Assembly: GCA_022495995.1 (NCBI GenBank)
Contig: JAFEMH010002498.1
Coordinates: forward strand, 273,078 to 337,077
DNA length: 64,000 bases
Origin: Adenophora triphylla var. japonica
Taxonomy: Eukaryota > Streptophyta > Magnoliopsida > Asterales > Campanulaceae
Reading direction: 5' to 3'
Shown: one piece after another, positions 32,830 through 43,153 of the stretch
Layout of the letters: the number at the start of each line of letters is the position of its first letter
How positions within the stretch are numbered: the first letter of the stretch is position 1
Notes under the pieces: generated by a model
Told to the model about the DNA's origin: nothing
The model's database searches: none
Seen by the model: the letters and a program-made list of their open reading frames with translations, nothing else
Translations under genes and position numbers: made by a program

Positions 32830-33530
32830 CCGCCATTTGAGGGAATGGAGTTGGTAATAATTATGAAATATTAAGGGGTATATTAGGAATGAAAGTTAAA
32901 ATTAGAGGCTATGCTACAATTGCGTAAGCAATTTTGGTTGTATTACGTGGCGGATTGTGAACCGTGGATTAGTTTGGTACCGTGGTGTGCTCGTGGAGCT
33001 AATCAAATTTGATTTCTCAATTCTCACTATAACCTAAAATTTGATACTCTTTATTTATTTATTTATTTTTAATTTTTTTTTAAAAACAAAAATTAAAATT
33101 AAACATACAAATGTTGTTAATTATTTTATCATATGACACAAGAGCTCAAATAAATACTCATTTTTTTTAAAAAAAAAATGAATATTTATTCAATTCAATT
33201 ATAAAAAATCAACATAATCTCAGTTTAAAATTTTTAATCGGTCACATTTTAAGGTTCTTAATTGTTTTACTAACTAAAATGGATAATGAAATTCACTTGT
33301 TATTATCAAAACAAAAACTCATCTCCCACTTTCTCTCTTCTATTTAAAACGCCAAAATTAAATTTATTAAAATGGATATTTCTTTTATGTCGAAAAATTA
33401 TTCCGATGTCAATAAAATTTTACGAACAAAGGCTCTTAGTTTCATATTTTTCGACCCTTAACCTTAATTTTGAATCCTAATCAATCCATATTGGTGACCC
33501 TTAAGACTCGTTCTGTTTTCCGTCTCATTT
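32830..33530. other. Divergent promoter region between SDH2 and the NOI gene
   Basis: AT-rich; SDH2 runs left and the NOI gene runs right. Part of 33215-33480 resembles an old Stowaway-type MITE (TCTCAGTTTAAAATTTTTAA, TTTACTAACTAAAATGG) without clear ends. Confidence 0.45.
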
Positions 33531-33611
33531 CTCTCTTCTCTCTTCTCTCTTCTCTCTTACCTTAACCTTATTTTGGGCAATCTCTCTCTCCCTCTCTCTC
33601 TCTCTCTCTCC
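33531..33611 (+). promoter_or_regulatory. CT-rich leader of the NOI gene
   Basis: Repeats of TCTCTTCTCTCT and CTCTCTCTCTCT lie 90-170 bp upstream of the ATG at 33700. Pyrimidine patches of this kind are common near plant transcription starts. Confidence 0.4.
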
Positions 33612-33699
33612 CATTTTCACACACACAAACACACACACTCTCGATTTTAAATAAATAAATAAAATCACATTCATCTACACCTCCCGTGTTTCACCTTTC

Positions 33700-34276
33700 A
33701 TGACGTCTGTAAGTTCTTCATTCAATTCTTCTTTTTACGCAAAAATTATAATTTTATTACATGTCTTATCATTTTTTATGTATTTTACATGGATCATCAA
33801 ACGGGCAAATTCTTGATTGTTTATGGAAATGTCAATATAAATGAAACCACATCTATATCAAATTTCTATTTATTTGTCATCCTTTTGTTGAACAATATGA
33901 TGAACAGAAATTAATCTTTTTTTATTATTTATTTTTTCATATATGTGCAGCAAGGCCGGCCTTTGCCGAAGTTTGGCGAGTGGGATGTGAATAATCCTGC
34001 AAGTGCTGATGGATTTACAGTAATATTCGCAAAGGCTCGAGATGAAAAGAAAACCAATGGAACTGCAGCCACAAGTGCAGGAGGGGTGCCCGGTCAAAGA
34101 AAGGATGAAAATACCCCTTACAAACCACCTGAACCGTATCACTACCCTCCTCCTACGGTATCACCCCTAATTTTTTTAGCTTCCTTGCTGAAAATGCATA
34201 TCAATATCCGCCATTGTTGTTGACTTTTGTTTTCTTGAGCTTTATGAAGGAAAAAAAATGGTTTTGCTGTTTCTGA
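33700..34276 (+). CDS. NOI-domain (RIN4-like) small membrane-associated protein
   Basis: Three exons: 33700-33708 (MTS), 33951-34157 and 34250-34276, with GT-AG introns, give 80 aa. Exon 2 starts with the NOI signature PLPKFGEWDVNNPASADGFT and then FAKARDEKK; a polar, Pro-rich middle follows (TPYKPPEP). Exon 3 is only EKKWFCCF and stop. The pair of Cys before the final Phe matches the C terminus of RIN4, where Cys acylation anchors the protein to the plasma membrane. LPKFGEW fits the core that the bacterial protease AvrRpt2 cuts in RIN4 and other NOI proteins. RIN4 itself regulates basal immunity and is guarded by resistance proteins; the role of short single-NOI proteins is less clear. The tiny first and last exons are supported by splice sites and by the conserved C-terminal motif. 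Confident in family, less so in exact function. Confidence 0.88.
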
Positions 34277-34867
34277 AGCGGAGCTAAGAGATGGAGAAAA
34301 AAATGCCGGATGGAGACGAATGGGGTGTTAAAGATAAAGCGCTGCAACGTCAGAAATAGACGAAACACGACGAAGGTATAATTTGCTGAAAATGTTTGAA
34401 AAAGAAAGCGCTTTGTGCTTCTGGTGTTTGATGTTGTTCATCAGAGTAGGGAGATATAGGATCAGTTTAGATGTTCATTCGATCTTTTAAAAGCATAAAT
34501 GTAGAATTTAAAAAAAAAAAAAAAGAAAAATCTTTTGTAACTAGCGACGGCATTTCAAACATTGGACCTTTTTCGCCTTAATTTTCTTCTTGTTTGTTTG
34601 ATCAAGATTACCATCTACAAGTACTATATACTGCAAAAGATAACTCATTGACTTTTATTGACTGAAAACAACAACATCGTACAACACAAACGTTGACCAT
34701 GAAACTTAGTCAACGGTACCATAATGTCTGACATGGTTTAAGCTGAAACTGAAAAACAAAAGGGAACCTGAGATGGTTATTGGAGGTGAAAATCAAATGT
34801 AATACAGAAAACTGCATTGTTGACATTATAGTTGACTTCCATCCCCTCTAGACATAGTCAACCTTGC
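34277..34867. other. Intergenic DNA between converging NOI and CCCH genes
   Basis: The two genes converge, so this stretch should hold both 3' untranslated regions. TTTTGTAACT and AATTTAAAAAAAA near 34500-34540 may be the NOI poly-A region. No other gene is visible. Confidence 0.4.
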
Positions 34868-35322
34868 TTAATCCCAAGTGTAGACATCATCTTCATCAGG
34901 AGTCACCTCTTTGGTCCCACATTTGGAAAAGTCCGGAAGATTCTTTGAGCGTTTGTCCATTGGATGGTCGAATGGACAAGCGCAGCCTTTCCTGCAAAGA
35001 CCGTAGTTCTCAAAATCCCAGCAAATCTCCTTACCCTATAGTATCAAGAAGTACAGCCAAGATTAGATACCATTTTATATAATTTTTTTCTCTTTTTTTT
35101 TAGATTTGATTGAGGTAAAAGTAAAGAATGTAGAACAAGTAAAGAAGCTTGAAAAGAAACTCTAGAGCTCACAGGTCTTAGCGGGAGAGCCAATTCATTG
35201 AGCTCAACGCTGGGCTCTCTTCTGGAAGGAGGGGGAGGGAAAGGAAGAGCCACAGGGCTCTTTGGTTCAGCTTGATCTTCAAATAATTCTTCGAGTTTCT
35301 TAGAGAGATCTGACATGTCCAT
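34868..35322 (-). CDS. Small CCCH zinc-finger protein
   Basis: Exon 35322-35173 and exon 35035-34868, joined by a 137-bp GT-AG intron, give about 105 aa. The N-terminal half starts MDMSDLSKKLEELFEDQ and then has a Pro run (FPPPPSRREP). The second exon begins GKEICWDFENYGLCRKGC and continues ACPFDH, a zinc finger with spacing C-x8-C-x5-C-x3-H, followed by an acidic tail (TPDEDDVYTWD). Such fingers usually bind RNA or act in RNA processing; the specific role is unknown to me. An upstream in-frame ATG at 35358 would add 12 residues, but it sits in what looks like a leader intron: a donor CTGAG-GTAAAT at about 35463 and an acceptor TTACAG at about 35335. I therefore prefer 35322. A TATA motif lies at 35561-35568. 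Confidence 0.75.
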
Positions 35323-35560
35323 TTTAGTCTTCTGTAACTTACTCTGGTACGTAAGCATAGATCTTTAATGAATAAAAATGAACACGGAGATAAATTTTGT
35401 GATGAAAGATTTCTAAACAAGAAAGAATTGCTAAACAACAGGGAAGGTTGAGAGCATAATTTACCTCAGATATAAATTATAATAGGTGATGAAAGATTTC
35501 TAAGCAGTAGGAAGGCTGAGAGCTACCGTCTTGGTGGTCTTCTCAAACTAGAGAGGAGGA

Positions 35561-35568
35561 TATTTATA
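35561..35568 (-). promoter_or_regulatory. TATA box of the CCCH gene
   Basis: TATAAATA on the minus strand, followed by a probable leader with a short intron (35463 to about 35336). Confidence 0.5.
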
Positions 35569-35569
35569 C

Positions 35570-36380
35570 ACAGACGTGACATGCGTATTCATGGAAATCA
35601 CGTTTTGATTCGGTGGTGAGGAAGGCGAGGCAGACTTGCACCCAGTCTAATCCGTTTTTACTTCCTCCTAATCAAAATTTACTGCTTTCAGTATTAGCGG
35701 TAACAAGTTCCAGTGGGCAGGGTGCACTAACAAGCAGACTCAAATATCATTCCTAAACAAGAAATACTTGCTCTGTTTCATTCAAAGTGTTTCACTTTCC
35801 TTTTCTGCATTCCCATTCAGAGCTTTTAATTTTTGAACAATAGTCCGAAAATCAACATAATGTTGCGACTTTACCCTTTATTAATTCAGCAAAAAATTGG
35901 ATAGAACAAAAGATTTTTGTTACAATGTCATTAGTGCTACCCCCGTCCCAAAACGAGTATCCACTTTTCTTGATCATGATCGAAAGTGGACATTCATTTA
36001 CTGACGGTTTGAAGAAACCGGAGTACATTTCTCGTGTAACTTATTACATTACTGTTGGCGCTAACACGAGATTTGCACATAGTAAGCAGTTTTTTTTTTT
36101 TTTTCATTTTCAGTGCATATAACCGTTCTATACTACCATGGACCATAGATTTACAATGTTCTCTGTTTCACGTTCATCTTCACGAGAGTCTTGCGAAGAA
36201 AGGACGTTAAGACAAAATAAATAGACTTTAGTACCTAACCTACTTGTCGCTTTACTAGGATGTCATGCAAAAGCCACAAGTGTCAGCCAAAATCACCTTT
36301 TAAATCAAACTAAGTAGAAAGAAATATGAGAAAGAACGATCTTGATAAACAGATTGGGACCAATCTTGTTAGTCCAGCAG
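35570..36380. other. Intergenic DNA
   Basis: No gene. 35937-36020 resembles one end of a Stowaway-like element (CTACCCCCGTCCCAAAACG), without a matching end. Confidence 0.35.
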
Positions 36381-36388
36381 AAAAGTAC

Positions 36389-36630
36389 CTAATACCCGCT
36401 CCATTCAGTAGTCAAATGAAACCCCTCAGGATATAAACTTGCTGCACGCATATAAGATGTGGTACTATCCAATGTATTAAAAACCATAATTTGGTGTTTT
36501 AGAAGAAGGCCATGATGCTGGAATTGACGATGACCCTGAGAGATGCTGAGAAAAAGGTTCTTGGCTAAGGATCTGGGGTCGCTGAAGTCTAAAGTCACAG
36601 CAATCGGCTCCCCGTCTGTTCAATCATTCA
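36389..36630 (-). CDS. Possible terminal exon of an unrecognised gene
   Basis: An open frame from about 36627 to 36389 starts after a good acceptor (TTGAACAG) and reads GEPIAVTLDFSDPRSLAKNL, then FLSISQGHRQFQHHGLLL, ending TEWSGY and stop. The composition looks like protein rather than random sequence, but I do not recognise the family. No partner exon was found upstream in the next kilobase. It could be a gene relic or chance. Confidence 0.25.
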
Positions 36631-36639
36631 TTAAGTAAG

Positions 36640-37550
36640 GATAGGATCATCATTTTCAGCAAGGAAACAGAAAGTACTATGATGATCATGTCATTTTATT
36701 TTCCCTTTATTCCATAGTATTTCAGTTGGAGTAGAACTTTGAGAAACAAATCTTTCACAAATGATCTTTTATGAGCATGTCCCCTATTGATTTCCGGTTG
36801 ACAATTTCTCCAAACAAGGTGAAATTTCAGTTGTATCAATGAGCTTTATTTCATATGTCGAATTGTTTCCATCTTCGGAAAAATGTTTAAACAACCTCAG
36901 TTTCCTTTTGGAGATTTCTTATATGGCAAATCAAGCTGAAATTTTCCTTCTTTTGTTTGAGCTTTCCATACTACATTTTTCTAGTTCTTTGTGTTGGGCA
37001 AAATCTTTAATTGAGCAATTTACAATAAGGAATTGAACAAAAAGAGAAAACCGTATGTAAATCCTCTTGATTTACTTGTGTCCGAGCCGTGCTATACACA
37101 TTCCTTACGACTAATTTGTCCCCCTCTCTGAGAGTGCTCGAGGATTCAACGGGCGTTACTCTCCCAAGATAGAACGAATGAACCGGGTGCAACTCCGCAC
37201 TTGAGCCTCCCGACGAAATTGAACGTATGCTTGGACTAAATCACCAACGAGAATATTGACCAAGAAGAAAATCTTGGACAAAATAGGTTTCCTAACTCTT
37301 AACAGTTTTTAAAATAAATGATCTCCTTTTAGGGTTTCTTTCCATAGCCAAAAACGTATTGATATAGCAAAATCATCAAAAATAAAATAAGGAAAATCAT
37401 ACTAGCAATCTTCAGCATGAGGGCGGAGGAGCCATACCAGAGGCTGAAGAATCCGACCCGCCTGGTCATTCGGATTCGTTTTCAAGCTGACATTTTTCAT
37501 TTTCTGACTCAATCAATCAAAGATTTATAAGAGTTGGAGCCAGAATTAGA
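36640..37550. other. Intergenic DNA with an unassigned GC-richer block
   Basis: 37040-37270 is moderately GC-rich and contains the minus-strand frame HPVHSFYLGRVTPVESSSTL. I do not recognise it. No terminal repeats were found. Confidence 0.3.
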
Positions 37551-37599
37551 ATCATCCAATTCGAATTTCTGGTGGGAATGTCGTTTCTGACCCTAATTC

Positions 37600-38529
37600 G
37601 GCTTCCCCTCTGCCGTCGGAAGACGCCATGAAAGCAATGTTGAAGGTCCGGGTCTGGGTCAGAATCCGGGTTCTGCATTTAAGAAAAATGAGGGACGGAA
37701 AAAAAAAACCCAAACCCGACCCGAATCCGAACCCGAAAAGATCCATCCCTAATAAGGGGCATTTGTTTTTTAATTTTCAGGCTTGTTTGCCTCTTAACAC
37801 TTATTCATTAAGAGGATTAGAGAAATAAGTGTGTTTTTTTTTTCTTTGAAATAAGGCTTGTTAGGCTCTTAAAGTCCTCTTAATTTTAAGTGGTTAAAAT
37901 GTTGCTGAATTGCCTCTGAAAGCCTCTGAAAGCCACTGTTTCATATTTGGTTTTGGTTAATTTTTTTTTTTAAGCATTTCTTGTTTCATATTTGGTTTTG
38001 ACGAATTTTTTTTTTTAATTTTTTTTAAGCATTTCAGAAAATGAATTCGGATAGAAAATCAAACAACTTATCCAATTCGAATTCGGTTTTCGATTCTTTG
38101 CCTCTTAATCATTCAGCCATTTTCAGAACTGAAATCAGATTTCAGCACTTATCACTTAAAAAAACCAAAAACCCCTCTAAGTCGGGTTTGGGATGCAAAT
38201 TTGAAAACCCACCGGATTTTTGGAGGGTTCGGGTTTATCCCGTTCCGGACCCGCCCTGAATATATAGGAAATTACTTAAATGCCCTTATAGGTCTTATAG
38301 AAATTACTTAAATACCCCGAATATATAGAAAATTATTAGAGGAGTCCTTGGATTATGGGTGTTTTTATAGGAAATTACTTAAATAACTATCGGGGCGGGT
38401 TAAACAGAACGGGTTCGAGTAACGCATAACACGAGGCGGGGCGGGTTCGAGTTATGATAGATCACTATAGGGACGGGTTTGGGAAATGAAGAACCAGTCC
38501 CGAATCCGCCCTGTTGCCATCCCTAACCC
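37600..38529. mobile_element. hAT-like relics rich in GGGTTCGGGT motifs
   Basis: Two sites end in CATCCCTAA (about 37749 and 38526), and the second reads, inward, TTAGGGATGGCAACAGGGCG, a form common at hAT ends. Around both there are clusters of GACCCG/CGGGTTCGGGT. The matching left ends could not be fixed, so the limits are approximate. Confidence 0.4.
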
Positions 38530-38532
38530 TAA

Positions 38533-39215
38533 GGCCTCGTTTGGTTCGTGGTAAAGTGAGGGGAAATGGGAAAATGGAATCGACAATTTATTTTGATTTT
38601 TCCATTGAGCATGTTTGATTCATTTTTGAGAAAAATTTTCCATTTCAAATGGAATGAAATTACATTCCTTGGAATGAATTTTCATTCCTTTCAAAATTGG
38701 ATGAAAATGAATTCCATTCCATTGAAATGAATTTTTACAAAATTTTATAACCAAAATACCCCTCCAACCCAAATCACCCCCTGCCCCTCCTGCCTACCCC
38801 ACCCACCCCATCCCCCACCCAAAAAAAAAAATTTTACTCATTTTTTTGTAACTCCCCTACCTACCCCACCTCACCCACTCCTCACCCTCCAAAAAAAAAA
38901 ATTTACTCATTTTTTATACCCCTGTCTCCCCCACCCCAACCCCCCTCCCAAAAAAAAAAAATCATATTAATTTTTTGAAAGAAGGACAAATTGGATATTT
39001 TATATGTTTTCATTTTATTTCTATAATTTGTATTTTCAAATCAAACATGATCGTTGAAGAAATGGAATGAAAATTTCATTTCATTTTTTGCCAACCAAAC
39101 ATGAGGTTTAACCACTTTTCATTCCTTTTCATTTCTTTTCAGTTCCTTCAAAAAACTCATTTCATTGATCATTCCTTTTCTTTATTTTTTTGTTTTCTAT
39201 CAAATCAAACGGGCC
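38533..39215. mobile_element. Harbinger/Tourist-like MITE, 683 bp
   Basis: Ends GGCCTCGTTTGGTTCG and, inward from the right, GGCCCGTTTGATTTG, flanked by TAA on both sides (38530-38532, 39216-39218), as expected for PIF/Harbinger. Near 38750-38960 are three units of a C-rich block (CCTACCCCACCCACCCC) followed by poly-A and TTTACTCATTTTTT. Confidence 0.75.
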
Positions 39216-39422
39216 TAAGAAAAATCCTAGGGGATTAAGGAGAAGATACTGTTATTGAGTGGAAATGACTTGGGATTTCTTCCGTACTCTCTTTGTCCCC
39301 ACGTATTAATTTTGATATAATAACAATTTTATAAGTTTTATTAGGATTATTATTTTTATTTAAATATTGATTAAATTTACTAGATACTCTCTCCGTATCA
39401 TCCAATTTAGAACAATTTGGTA

Positions 39423-39570
39423 TCTATAGTATAAATGGGAACTTTTTCATGAACAGTTCTTTGAACAGTTTTAATGGGGAAATTTCCCATTTTGCCCTTA
39501 AATTTTTTTTTTTAATTTAAAAAAAAATTAAAAAAAAAAAAACGTGGCCTTGAACACGGGCTTAGGCTAG
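39423..39570 (+). mobile_element. Mini-Helitron, 148 bp (copy B)
   Basis: TCTATAGTATAAATGG start after A; GGCTAG end before T; imperfect hairpin GTGGCC-ttg-AACAC upstream of the end. Same family as 5274-5437. Confidence 0.75.
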
Positions 39571-39778
39571 TATTAGTATATTGGGCATCTCACTCACTTT
39601 ATAACATCCCAAAATTACAAGTTTATATTATTTTTATATTATATGGGACCCATTTATCATACTCAGAACAACAATCTCCTTACTATTACTCTCAGGCACG
39701 AATTCAGTATGGCGTCAGGAAGTGCAAATGACGCACCTGACATTTTGAAAAAAAATATCGAGTATTTTTAAAAATAAT

Positions 39779-39841
39779 ATATATAAATATATATATATAT
39801 ACATATATATATGTATATATATATATATATATATACATATA

Positions 39842-39891
<50 letters not shown>

Positions 39892-39923
39892 TTTATGTAT
39901 ATATATATATATACATATATTTA

Positions 39924-39957
<34 letters not shown>

Positions 39958-40021
39958 CATATATTTATGTATATATATATATATATATACATATATATAT
40001 ACATAATATATATATATATAA
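39779..40021 (+). repeat. (TA)n microsatellite with ATACATAT interruptions
   Basis: About 240 bp of TA repeats with regular ACATA and TTATG interruptions. Apparent long Tyr/Ile frames here are artefacts. Confidence 0.95.
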
Positions 40022-40288
40022 CTCGATACCAAATTTCTGGGCACGTGGATTAAGGAAAAGTAAGAGAGAGAGAAAAGTGAAAGAAAATGTTGTGAGTATG
40101 AAGAATTAAATAGGAGAGAGAATGAGTGGGAGGAATAGTTAGGAAAGAGAATATTGTGAGTGTAAAAGTGAAATAGGAGAGAGAAGAGTGGGATAAATAG
40201 TAAAGATTTCATTCCATTTTGGGAAGTATCAGTTTGGCTGGGACGAGCCAAAAAGGAAATAAGTATCAATTTTGGTGGGAAAGAGGAG

Positions 40289-40290
<2 letters not shown>
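40022..40290 (+). repeat. Duplicated MITE-like block, copy 1
   Basis: Starts CCAAATTTCTGGGCACGTGG and ends GGTGGGAAAGAGGAGTA. About 95% like 43500-43768 by eye. It looks like the right part of a Stowaway-type element. Confidence 0.8.
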
Positions 40291-40350
<60 letters not shown>

Positions 40351-40351
<1 letters not shown>

Positions 40352-40629
40352 TCCCTCCGTCCCAATAAGTAGCTGCCCATTTTTTTTGGGCGACACGCAA
40401 ATTAAGGAATTGGGGGAAGTAAAAATGATGTGAGTGTAATTTGAAAATAGGAGAGAGAATGAGTGGAGAGAATAGTAAATTATAATGGTGTTGTGAGTAT
40501 TAAAATAATGGAGGAGAGAGAATGAGTGGAGGGAATAGTGAAGATTCCTTTGCCAAAAAAGGAAAGTGGAAGCTATTAACGGGACACCCAAAATGGCAAA
40601 ATGGGAAGCTATTATTGGGACGGAGGGAG
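40351..40629. mobile_element. Stowaway MITE, 279 bp, with a paralogous empty site
   Basis: Ends CTCCCTCCGTCCCAATAAG and TATTGGGACGGAGGGAG with TA flanks. In the duplicated copy (about 43826) the same flanking sequence, (TA)n followed by TGGTGCAAACTG, continues without the MITE. Confidence 0.9.
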
Positions 40630-40631
40630 TA

Positions 40632-40837
40632 TGGTGCAAACTGTAATTTTCAAAAGAAGAGAGATGCAAAGAGTAAATATGTGAAAGTTATAGATACTCC
40701 CTCCGTCCCAGACCAAGGGTCCTGGGGGAGAATTTCACGCTTCTTAAGAATTTTTTTTAAAAAATGAATAAAAGTTAAATGTGAGATAGAAAATAGTAGT
40801 CAATGATTGATTTTTTTTTGTAAATATGTTAACTATA
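40632..40837 (+). mobile_element. Left part of a duplicated MITE block (truncated Stowaway from 40696)
   Basis: GGTGCAAACTGTAATTTTC then CTCCCTCCGTCCCAGACC; matches 43828-44035, but the right half is missing and another Stowaway starts at 40840. Confidence 0.7.
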
Positions 40838-40839
40838 TA

Positions 40840-41124
40840 CTCCCTCCGTCCCACTTCACTTGGCACTAATTTCCATTTTGGGACGTCCCACTTCACTTGG
40901 CACTGCCCAAAATGGAAAAGAATATTCACTATTCCCTCCACTCATTCTCTCTCCTACTTCACTTTTACACTCACAACATTCTCTCTCCTAACTATTCCTC
41001 CCACTCATTCTCTCTCCTATTTAATTCTTTATACTCACAACATTTTCTTACACTTTTTTTCACTCTTATTTTTCCTTATTTCAGGTGCCACTTCACTTGG
41101 TGCCGAAGTGAAGTGGGACGAGGA

Positions 41125-41125
<1 letters not shown>
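40840..41125. mobile_element. Stowaway MITE, 286 bp
   Basis: Ends CTCCCTCCGTCCCACTTC and GAAGTGGGACGAGGAG with TA flanks; inner TIR parts CACTTGGCACT and GTGCCGAAGTG also pair. Confidence 0.85.

Positions 41126-41190
<65 letters not shown>
41126..41190 (+). repeat. (TA)n microsatellite
   Basis: About 32 TA repeats directly at the Stowaway end. Confidence 0.95.
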
Positions 41191-41191
<1 letters not shown>

Positions 41192-41194
41192 GGT

Positions 41195-41379
41195 TCTAAA
41201 AAGCGCTAGGCGGATGCTAGGCGGCGGAGCTGGGCCTAGCGCCTAGGCGGGGACTAGTCGGGGACTAATCGAGATTAGTCGGGATTAGTCAGGACCTAGG
41301 CGGGGCTTAGAACTAGGCGTTGGAGAGGGGCCTAGCGCCTAGGCGGGGCTGGCGCCCTTAGGCGGGGTCTTTTAGAGCA

Positions 41380-41380
<1 letters not shown>
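41195..41380. repeat. GC-rich repeat with GCCTAGGCGGGG motifs
   Basis: Contains several copies of CTAGGCGG, GCGCCTAGGCGGGG and GGGACTAGTCGG and stands out between two TA microsatellites. The borders GTTCTAAAAAGCGC and GTCTTTTAGAGC are weakly inverted. A diverged relative lies at 55875-56040. Confidence 0.6.

Positions 41381-41465
<85 letters not shown>
41381..41465 (+). repeat. (TA)n microsatellite
   Basis: About 42 TA repeats between the GC-rich repeat and the foldback element. Confidence 0.95.
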
Positions 41466-41467
<2 letters not shown>

Positions 41468-41530
41468 GTTTTGTTAGGATACCCCCTTCAAGAGTATCTT
41501 AACAAGTGGCCCATTATTTTTGGACAAAAA

Positions 41531-41909
41531 TGATAGAAAGAACTGAAGGTTATATGAGAATGAGAGGAATGACTGAACGGAATTTAAGAAAACAAGACGG
41601 GATTTAAACCCTCAATAATAGTTGCTCACAGCAAAACTATATTTCATAAATCAAAAATCAAAGTCTGATTTTCGGATTACAACTTTGAGGCTATTTTATA
41701 GCACTCATAAAACTTAGAAAACAAGAAATATCCTCCTAAAATAAAGCCTAACCTATAAGGTAACCTAATAGAAGTCTAAAACTACTAAATCAATGCTAAA
41801 TCTACTCTAAAACCTCTTATAATCATCCTACTACATTTAATTCCAAAAATACTAATAAAATAACAATTAATTAAAATAAAACTCATATTTATCCCATCAT
41901 ACTGCATCA
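41531..41909 (-). repeat. 3' LTR of the small LTR element
   Basis: 379 bp, almost identical to 42775-43153 (two or three differences by eye). Confidence 0.9.
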
Positions 41910-42179
41910 TTCTCCTCTTCTTAGAAAAATTCGACCTCGAATTTGAGTCGTTGCTCTTCGGAAATATCTCTGAAAACTTAAGCTTCAAACGTCTTCGAAC
42001 TGTATACTTAGTAGCACTTCTCATCACATCCATCCAATCTGTCCATCCGTTTACTAAAAAACTCTCAATAAATAAACCTTTGAAGAACCCAGATTGCGAA
42101 ATAAATGAAACTTCAACATAAAAGGGATCCTCATAACAATAAGAACCAAAAATACCTTCGTTCAGTAAAATAGATGAAC

Positions 42180-42750
42180 TCAGAAAATCACAACTTTGCT
42201 CCCGGGTTCGCTCGCAACACAATGGCTTCTCGGGTCAAAACCCTCAATATCATCTTCAAAATTATCGTCATCAAAGATTGGTGGTTTTGACCAATCAATG
42301 ACAACGTCGGAACCCGTTGAATCAACAAAGCAATCCACGGGAACAGGATTCAATCGGTCACAAAACTCGTCAAAAGTCAGAGGATCGGCCTCTCTCTTGC
42401 ACTCAAGTTCTTGATCACGATCGAAAGGATAGATATCCTCATCATCATCAGACCGCGAGATCGACTCAGGAGCCCTCTTCATCAGACGATACGTCTGAAT
42501 CTGAGTCCTCCAACTGCGCTAGTTGTCGTTGGATTCGTCGACCCTCCACCCGATCAAAGTATCTTTGGAGTTCTCGAATCTCGGAACGCAACAAACGAAG
42601 TTTGAGATCTTGAATCTTTCTTCGCAGTTCGTCCTTCTTGATTTCATATAGTTCACGTTCGTGATGGGGATCGTATTCCTGGGGATTCGCTGCACGAACC
42701 CTACTACGAACACCATGAACACCACGACCACGCCTTCGTTCAGCCATCAA
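42180..42750 (-). pseudogene. Residual coding region of the small LTR element
   Basis: Frame 42750-42466 starts MAERRRGRGVHGVRSRVR and has a predicted coiled coil (IKKDELRRKIQDLKLRLL) ending in an acidic SDSDVSSDEEG; it looks like a gag N terminus. The overlapping frame 42482-42180 is acidic and contains DWSKPPIFDDD, like the tail of Gypsy polyproteins. A frame change near 42470 separates them. No enzyme domain is present. Function, if any, unknown. Confidence 0.5.
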
Positions 42751-42774
42751 AACAACCAGGAAACTGATACCAAA

Positions 42775-43153
42775 TGATAGAAAGAACTGAAGGTTATATG
42801 AGAATGAGAGGAATGACTGAACGGAATTTAAGAAAACAAGACGGGATTTAAACCCTCAATAATAGTTGCTCACAGCAAAACTATATTTCATAAATCAAAT
42901 ATCAAAGTCTGATTTTCGGATTACAACTTTGAGGCTATTTTATAGCACTCATAAAACTTAGAAAACAAGAAATATCCTCCTAAAATAAAGCCTAACCTAT
43001 AAGGTAACCTAATAGAAGTCTAAAACTACTAAATCAATGCTAAATCTACTCTAAAACCTCTTATAATCATCCTACTACATTTAATTCCGAAAATACTAAT
43101 AAAATAACAATTAATTAAAATAAAACTCATATTTATCCCATCATATTGCATCA
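42775..43153 (-). repeat. 5' LTR of the small LTR element
   Basis: 379 bp; followed on the minus strand by the primer site TGGTATCAG. Confidence 0.9.

Larger units (their letters stand above)
41531..43153 (-). mobile_element. Small non-autonomous LTR retrotransposon, 1623 bp
   Basis: Two 379-bp LTRs (41531-41909, 42775-43153) with TGATAG...GCATCA ends and a 5-bp AAAAA flank on both sides. On the minus strand TGGTATCAGTTTCC next to 42775 is a primer site of the initiator-Met type, and AAGAAGAGGAGAA before the left LTR is the polypurine tract, so it reads leftwards. The 865-bp inside encodes pieces resembling the start of gag and the end of a Gypsy polyprotein, with the middle lost. Confidence 0.9.

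Noticed and set aside
35323..35358. Upstream ATG (35358) as the start of the CCCH protein
   Set aside because: It lies between a likely leader-intron donor (about 35463) and acceptor (about 35335), so it is probably removed by splicing; kept only as an alternative.
39715..40380. Tyr/Ile-rich frames in TA repeats (also at 49934-50602 and 62514-62775)
   Set aside because: Translation of (TA)n; no protein meaning.
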